This document shows, one piece after another, positions 56,443 to 64,000 of a stretch of DNA of 64,000 nucleotides. The translations under genes and the position numbers were made by a program. The DNA comes from Ilyonectria destructans (taxonomy: Eukaryota > Ascomycota > Sordariomycetes > Hypocreales > Nectriaceae). Under the pieces are notes generated by a model. The model saw only the letters and a list, made by a program, of their open reading frames with translations. It made no database searches and was not told the DNA's origin. Numbering within the stretch: position 1 is the first letter of the stretch; each line of letters opens with the position of its first letter. The stretch is taken from positions 1,488,001 through 1,552,000 of the forward strand of contig JAHEWK010000001.1 in assembly GCA_020740775.1 (NCBI GenBank), in the 5' to 3' direction.

Positions 56443-59010
56443 ACACTGGATTCGCACGCTTAATTGAAATAGTTTATTGCTTAGCTTGAGATGTACTCAA
56501 TATACGCACATGTTGTCATGACAAGGTTCACAATTGGAGCGTCTAGTGAGATAGTTGATGAGATTATACCCAAGATAGAAGATGATGTTTCTCAATTTGC
56601 CAATGCATATCAATGTCCGTTCCGGTGCCCCCACCGTAAGTGAAGCTTTCCTCCGTAACGTAGCGAATAAAGACGTCTGTCGTTGTCATCCGTCTTATGA
56701 CAAGGCATGACATCTACCCATGCGCCGGCGTCAGCAATCGCTTTGTCCATTGGGGATAGACCCATGCCATCCTTCTCGCGCTACGGTCTCGCCGATGCAG
56801 GGTGATAGTGTACCCCGGAACTGATAAGAGCTTGAGGCTTGTCACACGACTCCGGGGGTAAACTGCACCCGCATCCGCATTGATATCTCTCATCGGAATG
56901 CTCCATGCAGACTAGCCCAATCGCCCGGGCACCTCCTGATGGCAAACCTTACATCTAAGCTAGCCAATCCATTATCTCGAAGTGCGCCCAGGCACTACCG
57001 AACGACCCCGAGCCCACATCCCGCGCGGGGTTGGGGAAGGATGATCGACGGCGCCAGGGCGACCCTTGGTGGCTGCCTACCACTAGAGCCAGGATCGGTT
57101 CCGACCGGCTCTTATTCCGACCACGTGACCGCAACCGTCCCGCAATCACCGGGCGAACGTTCCACGTTGCAAGTCTGGGCGGACGAGGCGCAGGGGAGCG
57201 GAAGCCCGGGAGGAAGCGGCGCGACATCCGAGTTGCAGCGAGTGGGTGGTGGGGTACAACTTATCAGTGGTGTCATGTTGGACGCGAGATTGGGGTGTCC
57301 CTCTAGCACCGAGATGAATACTGTGCTTGGACCATTGGCCGTGGTGTTTCCGGAAGGGTTGCGAGACCGAAGGGGTTATCGAGGATGGTTAGGCCATTAG
57401 AATGGGACCCTAGTTGATGGTGAACCGTAGATAGTGGACGACGGTGAACGGCTGACGGGGTGGGGCAACGGGGAATGAGGTCGGAGGTGGGGCCGGGTGG
57501 AGGCCGGACATTGAGAGTTTAGTGAAGGAAGAGATTATGTGAATATGTCGGGTGATGGACAACGTGGGCTTTGGGAGAACTGACAGAAATTACCCGGGGC
57601 AAGCGGTGATGATGTTGGAGTCATCTGGCATGGTGAGTATATGTAGTGCGGTGGATCACAGCGTCAACTGGCAGAACCCTGCCAACAAGGATTGACATGA
57701 ACTTCAAAAGTTCTCTCACTGCTTCATACCGGCAGTTGTCTGAGCCTCCATAGTCTAGTATAAGCACCCTACTTGTTTCAACTCGACACAATACACCAGA
57801 TCCCAACAGGGATTCATAACAACACTGGTCCCAGCGGCATCTCACCATCCGTCAGCCTTTGATCGGCAAGGCTCTCCGAAACTGTGTCAGCACCGTCGGT
57901 TGCAACCCGGTCACCCCAGTCATACCGCGACCTTCTCCAGTTTGGCTCCCGCTTGTTGGAACCCCCGTTTTATCACACAAGGCGATGCAGAGTATCATTC
58001 CTCTAGAGTGGTGGTCCTACTAGTTCTGACATATGATTCTTTGTTTGGGTAAGGCTATAAAAGGTGACCAATTTCTTGGCTGATGGGAAATTAGAACAAG
58101 ATAAGAGTAGCGGAGAGGCTCTTTCCCGTCAGAAGGCTGGATCTCAGTTGAAACATGAGTGGTCTCCTATATGTATAGTTCCCAACACTTCACTGCGATC
58201 GCCGTAATATTTACAACAAAGCACTCTCCATCATTAAGCTGAACCTAACCACAATAGCATCCATTTTACATTCAGCAACATTGCATTATCCGCAGAAGAA
58301 GCTAATACCATGTATTCAAATGGGGGCACTACAAACCTCCGCTACCTCGTACCATGGTGGTCGAGGAATTACCGATGTATGAACTCTTAATCTTGCGATG
58401 AAACTCGTAGCATTCCACCCGTGGGTCAGTCTACACTCCAGCACGGTAACTTCCAAGCATGCCACCCATTTATATTCTTAAGCTCATTCGGATCACGTAA
58501 GGACAGCCAAGTATGTGGTTCAAATGGAAGGTAGACATATCACTGACCTCCTTCAAGCGAATCTGCCATGCCACAAACCAGTCGCCGAACGAGAAATTTG
58601 CTGAAAGTTTTTAACGTACGGAATGGCGAGGCTACAGACTCAGAGTCCTTTGACACACGAATGCCGTGACCGTTCGGTATAGATCATTACGCAGTTCCTT
58701 GGGCAGTGCCCCATGACTGTATAGGGTAGTAGCCCTTCGCTGAAATGAGGCTTGCATCTCGTTCTTTTTGTTGCGCCTGAAATTGAACCGGCGCGTTTTA
58801 AATACGGAGGAAAGGATGTTTGTTACTTATTGGAAAACAATCAGTTAAATGGCATGAGGGAAAGAAAGGTATCCTCTCCAGTTCCATCTAAATACGGAAT
58901 CATGAAAGCATCCTAAGCGAGACGCTATAAGATGACCCCACCCACCCACACACCGAAATTCAGGTGTATGGCTCATATCTAATAATAACGAAGCCACTAA
59001 CAAGTCATCT
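56443..59010. other. Gene-free region between the permease gene and a tRNA
   Basis: Starts with the permease 3' UTR. No coding sequence with protein-like composition, no tandem repeat and no mobile element was seen. The last 300 bases are AT-richer, as often found near tRNA genes. Confidence 0.45.
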
Positions 59011-59112
59011 GGTGAGATGGCCGAGTTGGTTATGGCGCCAGGTTAAGGTTAACCTTGACAACTAAATTTCCTGGTGGAGCAATCCTCCTGGGTTCGAATC
59101 CCAGTCTCATCA
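59011..59112 (+). tRNA. tRNA-Leu: tRNA-Leu(AAG) with a 20-base intron
   Basis: The acceptor stem is GGTGAGA/TCTCATC (one G-U pair) with discriminator A. The D arm is GCC/GGC around GAGTTGGTTAT. The anticodon stem is CCAGG/CCTGG and the anticodon AAG lies at 59045-59047. The intron at 59049-59068 starts one base 3' of the anticodon, the standard nuclear position, and its CCTT can pair with the AAGG around the anticodon. The variable arm is long (GGA, GCAA loop, TCC), so class II, as for Leu. The T arm is CTGGG/CCCAG with loop TTCGAAT. A T-rich Pol III terminator (TTTCTTTTTGCATTTTT) follows at about 59114-59130. Confidence 0.95.
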
Positions 59113-59113
59113 T

Positions 59114-59130
59114 TTCTTTTTGCATTTTTC
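59114..59130 (+). terminator. Pol III terminator of the tRNA-Leu gene
   Basis: Two T-runs (TTTTT, then TTTTT after GCA) directly downstream of the tRNA 3' end, as required for RNA polymerase III release. Confidence 0.75.
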
Positions 59131-59314
59131 ATGCTTTCTCATTCCATACTCACGACATTCTTGTGTGGAAGTTCTTTTTGTTTTGGGTTCTGAGTAATCC
59201 TTCTTTGTTCGTGAATAGCGGGTAGTGAGGGGATGAAAGTCAGAGGCGAGAGAAAGACACAGAGGTTTGATCTAATGATGTTAACGAAGAAAATCTAAAA
59301 CTAAATAAAATCTA

Positions 59315-62300
59315 TCAAGTCCCTGCTTTCTTAAAAGATGTGTCCCTATGTAGGACGAATGGATCCAACTCAATGCCCACATAACTTTTCCCGTTATACC
59401 CTACATATCTCCCGAAGCTGAAAGTTTGGTCCTTCCATCCCGAGGGAGGCGTCCCGTCTTTGACTGCTCGACTTGTTACAACGTAGGATAGAACTGACCC
59501 AATCGCGGTCGGAACTCGTGGTAAGATGTAAAGGGTTTTCGGTAAATAGTAGGCCAACGCAATTGCAAGATCAATGCAAAGGATGGTTATGGATATGATA
59601 AACGCCGTGTTATCCAGAAAGATGCGAGTCTCTGTCGCAAATCTCGTCCCTGCAATGGACGAATCGGGTTCCGCCTCTTCAAAAAAGTCCATCCGAACGC
59701 CAAGAAAGGCAGCAAAAACTCGGCTGTAGACTTTTGCCAAAACTGGCGTTAGCTTGGCCGAGTCTGGAACCGGGAGATCCGGATCTAATAAATCTCGAGA
59801 TCCAGTCTCCAGGACCATAAGTTCGTCCAACCAGCTTCCTGTGCTAGTGTTGTTTCTCCAACTTGAAGATCCCCCCATGAAACTTCTATTCATTATCATG
59901 AAGAGTGATTTCGTGTGATTGTTCGACTTGGAATAGTTCAACGTTGACTCAATCTTGCCGACGCGTTCGTACTCGATGACGTAACCACTCTCGTCAATGG
60001 TGACGTCGAACATGGCCGTTTGAAAGATCGGTCGGCACACGGCGTAGGTAATATGTATCGTGGAAACATTTACTTCCAGCCCTTGAGGTGCTCTGGCCCA
60101 CCCCGCGGACCATGGAGGAGTGCAGGACTCACTCGACTCGTCGGTATCTTGGAAAGTGGAACCCGATATCGTAGCTGGTACACCGGACTGCCACCGAGTG
60201 CTCACGGACATGAAATCGGTTAAAAGCCCCTTAGTGACAGCTGCGCAGACTGAAGAAGTATCCTCCGAGGTATTATCCGAAACATCAACGTCCTTGAGAA
60301 TATGTGTCGAAGTTGGTATCGATGTGCAATTGGCGTCGACTCCGAATCCCCTCGTCCGCAAGGTGTACTTGTCGGTAGGTTTCCTCTTGTCTCCCTTCGC
60401 AATCTCATGTGGCTGGAAGAAGTATTCGGCTGACACCCACGGTGATAACCGTGAATCGTACGACATGTTCGCCAATGCCATATACAGGAAGTCGCTGGAG
60501 GTTTCCGTGGTGGAAGCACCGCCGAGATTCTGAATCGCATCATTGTTGAACTGTGACTGGTATAAAGGCTGGAATTCCTGTGTGTATTCGGCCACCATCG
60601 CCTTTTCGTTGAACGTTGCACCGAGGCTGACTGCGAGCACATCCCCGAGGATAGCGGCAAGACAGAGCAGGGCTAGCATGATGTGCTGAGAGTTGATGGC
60701 CCTGAAGAGTGCTAGTTGGGGCGGGATCGACGCATATGTGGCCTCGATGGACTTCGCTGCCCGAGACCGCCCCTTGCAGAGATCTGCGAAGGGCTGGAAG
60801 ATGCACATTGTTCGCGTGAGGAAAATCCAGAATGACTCGAGCAATGTAGCAATGACGGTCGGTATGTAGTTCTCAAGTATTTGAAGAACCTCGAAGTTGC
60901 TTGAAGGGAGAGGTAAGCCTGGATGGAGGATTAGTTGTTGCTGTGGGATTGATGGGGCGGCTACCAACCGTTCTCTTTCTGCTCCTTCGCCTTCAAAACC
61001 GACAGCGCAATAATGCAAGCAACTAAAACAGCTGCAAAAGCACATCCGGTCCCCTTTCTCATCACCCATGGCTTGATAGGCTTGAAGTAGCATCTAGGGG
61101 GCATTGCCCGCCGCTGGTCAGGAAGTGTTGTGACGTCTTCTTGGATCGTAATCAGTTCGTTGCGTTTTGAGAGTTGGTCACCGGCTAGCTGGAACCTTGT
61201 GCCCTCGAGGCGACTTGCAAGAAGTTTGTCATCGGCCGTGTCCATGGACCGGAATAGCCTCGCTGCCTCTGGACTGTTGTGGGCAAGGTCCACCAGCTGG
61301 CCGATGGAGGAGGGGTTCGTGCATAAGGCGCAAACGGAGGTCCGCGTGTAATAAAGAACCACGCCGACCATGAGGGCAATCAACAGTAGCAACGATTCCA
61401 AAGTCGCAGAGAAGGCTCTGCTGACGACGATGCCAGTCAGGTAAAAGGTTGACGTTGCTGTGGAATTGTTCGGTGTGTTGTCGTCGGTGAGCCGTTCCGT
61501 GATAGCAAGGCTGAATAGGTACTTGTGGGCACCCTGGACAAGACTCTCGAGCTGAGACGAGTCTGAGAGCACGTCGACGGATTCCTTCCTTTCGGCAATC
61601 GCGTATCGGAAGATGGGATTCAGCGTGAAGTAGTTAACGCTATTGGATATGGTGCTCATCGGAGGGAAGTTTCGGTTCACGAAGTCTTCGGTGTTCGTGT
61701 ACGCGGCCGTCTTGAGAAGGGGTAATGAGTACAGGTACGCACTCGGGTAAAATTCCTTTGAAGTGAGGGGTGTAGGCTTTGAAAGCGGCTCCATAGCGTC
61801 ATCCACCGGCTTCAAATCTCCCGAAGTAACGGTGGCCAGAACTTGCTGCTTGTGGAATGATAAATCGCAATGCAGTGCCGTGATGTTGAATTGTGGTGCG
61901 TCCTTGGAAGAGTCATCTGCCAGCTTGTACCAATAGGCCAAGGCAGAGTATCGAGTGTTTGCATCCTCTGTGCACTTATAATCGGACTCATTGTATAATA
62001 AGTCGGGCAGATTGTCTCTGTATCCTACTGTGATGTTCAAGCTAGTGGCATCGAGATACACATTCGTAGTACAATCTCCTTTCCCCCGGAAGTTGTACAC
62101 TGGCCTGCCGCCCATGGTCGTATTCGTGTTGTTGATTATGGCGGGCGAGCAACTGAATTCCGCCCACAGCTTGGTTGTCTCGGCGGTCCAATTCCGGTTG
62201 ATTTTGGACAATGCAACATCGCCAGCACTGTCGTCGACATAGTATGGCAGAAGCGCGTAGTCTCGGGTCGTAAAGGCAGGGAATGATTGATTCAGGAATC

Positions 62301-62995
62301 CGATTGCATACGCCATATCAAGAGAGCGCATGTTGATGGTTTGTTCGTCGGCTGGTATTAGCATCGACCTGTTGGTTGCTGTTGCGGACCTTGTTTGCGT
62401 CGTAGACGATATGCCGAGGAGCGCACTCTGCAGAGGCGTCATGACCCAAAAGATGAGCACCACGGCAAGTCCAGAGAGGAAGACGGGCCAGTGCCTATAC
62501 AGTTAGTAAAGTCTTGCCAAGCTACGACGCGGCATCCTACCTGCGCTTCGCAGCTCGAATGGGTGCCACGGCGATAAAATCGGAGGGATAATCCAGAAGA
62601 ATCGAATCCTTGGCGGTCGCTCCCGTCGACTTGGACAGCTCCATCCATGGCTGGATGCGCTTAATATCCAGATCGACCCACGTCCATAACATGCTGAACA
62701 GAACCGCAATGATGGTGGGCACGTAAAGGTAGCTGAGCATGGCGTATTTCGATATATCATCGCGGGACTGGGACAGTGCTAGACCGCCCTGCGCTTGGCT
62801 CAACTGCGCAAGAGTCTCAATGACGGCGAAGATGATGAGCGACAGCGCCGCAACACCCAAGAGAACTGGTGTTGATAGCAGCAGGGGCTTCCAGCCGCCC
62901 GATTGCGTGCCCATTGCCGACGTCTCGGCGTCCTCGCCATCGGAGCCGTGGTCTGGCAGCACAGCTGCCAGTTTCATGCGCCCTCGGAATGGCAT
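59315..62995 (-). CDS. DUF3433-type multi-pass membrane protein with two related halves
   Basis: Exons 62995-62541, 62494-60969 and 60918-59315 give about 1194 residues. Both introns are short (46 and 50 bases). The N-terminal half has membrane segments TPVLLGVAALSLIIFAVIET and YLYVPTIIAVLFSMLWTWVD, followed by IKRIQPWMEL. The second half repeats the plan with NYIPTVIATLLESFWIFLTR and MCIFQPFADLCKG. This Y-x-P-T-x-I-A...W...QP motif marks DUF3433 (PF11915), a fungal family of unknown function. Large loops rich in Asn-x-Ser/Thr sites (IINNTNTTMG, NNTSTGSW) lie between helices and are probably extracellular and glycosylated. TM segments FSATLESLLLLIALMVGVVL and ACIIALSVLKAK separate the halves. 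No function can be assigned beyond a surface membrane role. Confidence 0.88.
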
Positions 62996-64000
62996 GGCTT
63001 GTCAAAGAAGCAAAGCGCTCGCAGAACGGACAAACTCAGTAGAAAAGATGCATCGCAACTCATCAACATCTGCAGCGGGTATTAATAACGCTGCATTTCA
63101 TGCTGTTGGTTCGACGTTGTATTGCACCCTGGTGGAGCTAGTATGGCCAGCGTTTGTTGCCAGCATCTGGTTGGGTGGCCTGGAGGAAAGTGGTTTCATC
63201 TACTAGGTGCAGCTGCAGCCCCCAATCCTACGCGCCACGACGGCTGAAATCTGTAACTCCGACAGGGATAATTGGACTGATCAGCCTCGTATTTAGTGAC
63301 CGTGAGCTATAGTGGAGGCACCCCGGCTAACATAGCCAATGGAGGGGTAAAGTCTGGTTCAACCCAGCCGGGCCATGCGTCCGTTTTAATGTTTGAGTTT
63401 GGGGCACAGCCATATGTAATCCCTGGCACTGGGAGTCCAGCGCTTCAGAGAGAGATGAAATAGGCAACTGGAAAACCCGAGACAAAGTTGCTAGACCCTT
63501 TCTGGAGTCTGCAGCCCCTCAGCACTCATTACTTCCATTCGCACCAGCTCGTGCATTACATAGCAATTACAACATGAGCGAATATTGCCCCCAAGCAGCT
63601 GGCTAGTCTTCAGTGATTTGAATGCGTCTCAATGGAAATGCGTTCTCGGCGACGACAATGACGGATGAAATCCAAGTGTAAACAAAGCTGAAACCCTTGG
63701 GATGACTCAGAAATATTTAACCAGTCGGTATGGCTTCAAAGCATCACAACAGTGCTCTGCCTGACGCCGCAGGTATTGTCTCAATAGTAACATGTTGGAT
63801 TTCGGGTGTCAAAGCTCAACATCGCATGGTCACATGTAGACACTACTCAATGATCTTATCAAGTCTATTTTGGCTCTATCTATTGCCAACTTCCAAGTCC
63901 ACCTAAGGCCAAGGAATCAACACATCTGGAATCCTCCAATCCCAGACACAGCCTCCGTCCATTTTCCCCAGGTGGTAAGTCTAACAGAGCATCCCATCTC
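62996..64000. other. Upstream region of the DUF3433 gene
   Basis: Promoter of the minus-strand membrane protein followed by about 1 kb in which I see no gene, RNA or repeat. Confidence 0.45.

Noticed and set aside
1..64000. CRISPR arrays, operons and Shine-Dalgarno sites
   Set aside because: The window is eukaryotic nuclear DNA with spliced genes; no regularly spaced direct repeats were seen.

Overview
The window reads as nuclear DNA of a filamentous ascomycete, most likely a sordariomycete and perhaps in Hypocreales. The evidence is many short GT-AG introns of about 45-90 bases, often with a CTAAC-like branch point; Zn2Cys6 regulators; a DUF3433-type membrane protein; a 14-TM DHA2 efflux pump; and a small TA-rich island with C-to-T stop codons of the kind left by repeat-induced point mutation (RIP). 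Order-level placement is inference.

Layout. 0-4.5 kb: the 3' part of a short-chain dehydrogenase, then a Zn2Cys6 factor on the same strand. 5-8.2 kb (minus): an F-box-like protein and a HAD phosphatase. 9-10.1 kb: a weak, probably decayed gene. 10.7-11.9 kb: a TTC1-type TPR co-chaperone. 12-14.7 kb (minus): a second Zn2Cys6 factor. 16.3-17.7 kb (minus): a secreted protein with an apparent in-frame stop. 18.7-20.2 kb: the ASTRA subunit Asa1. 20.6-23.5 kb (minus): an unknown conserved-looking protein and an NAD(P)-type aldehyde dehydrogenase. 26.2-30 kb: a DHA2 MFS pump and pantothenate synthetase. 30.3-34.2 kb: a PlsB/DHAPAT-type acyltransferase (minus) divergent from the RNase P subunit POP4 (plus). 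34.3-35.2 kb: a possible small membrane protein. 37-41.9 kb: a large GYF-domain protein. 42.4-45.3 kb: a degraded, TA-rich repeat island. 45.3-48.4 kb (minus): a TTC27/Emw1-type TPR protein. 48.4-54.6 kb: about 6 kb with no supported gene. 54.6-56.4 kb: a Dip5-like amino acid permease. 59.0 kb: an intron-containing tRNA-Leu(AAG). 59.3-63 kb (minus): a DUF3433 membrane protein.

Most genes are housekeeping functions scattered without a shared pathway: coenzyme A precursor synthesis, ether-lipid or phosphatidate initiation, tRNA processing, PIKK assembly, amino acid uptake and aldehyde oxidation. No secondary-metabolite cluster is evident. The least ordinary parts are the 42.4-45.3 kb island, the interrupted secreted-protein gene, the C-terminal peroxisomal-type tripeptide on the acyltransferase, and the long gene-free block upstream of the permease. 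I did not find a convincing new multi-gene system.
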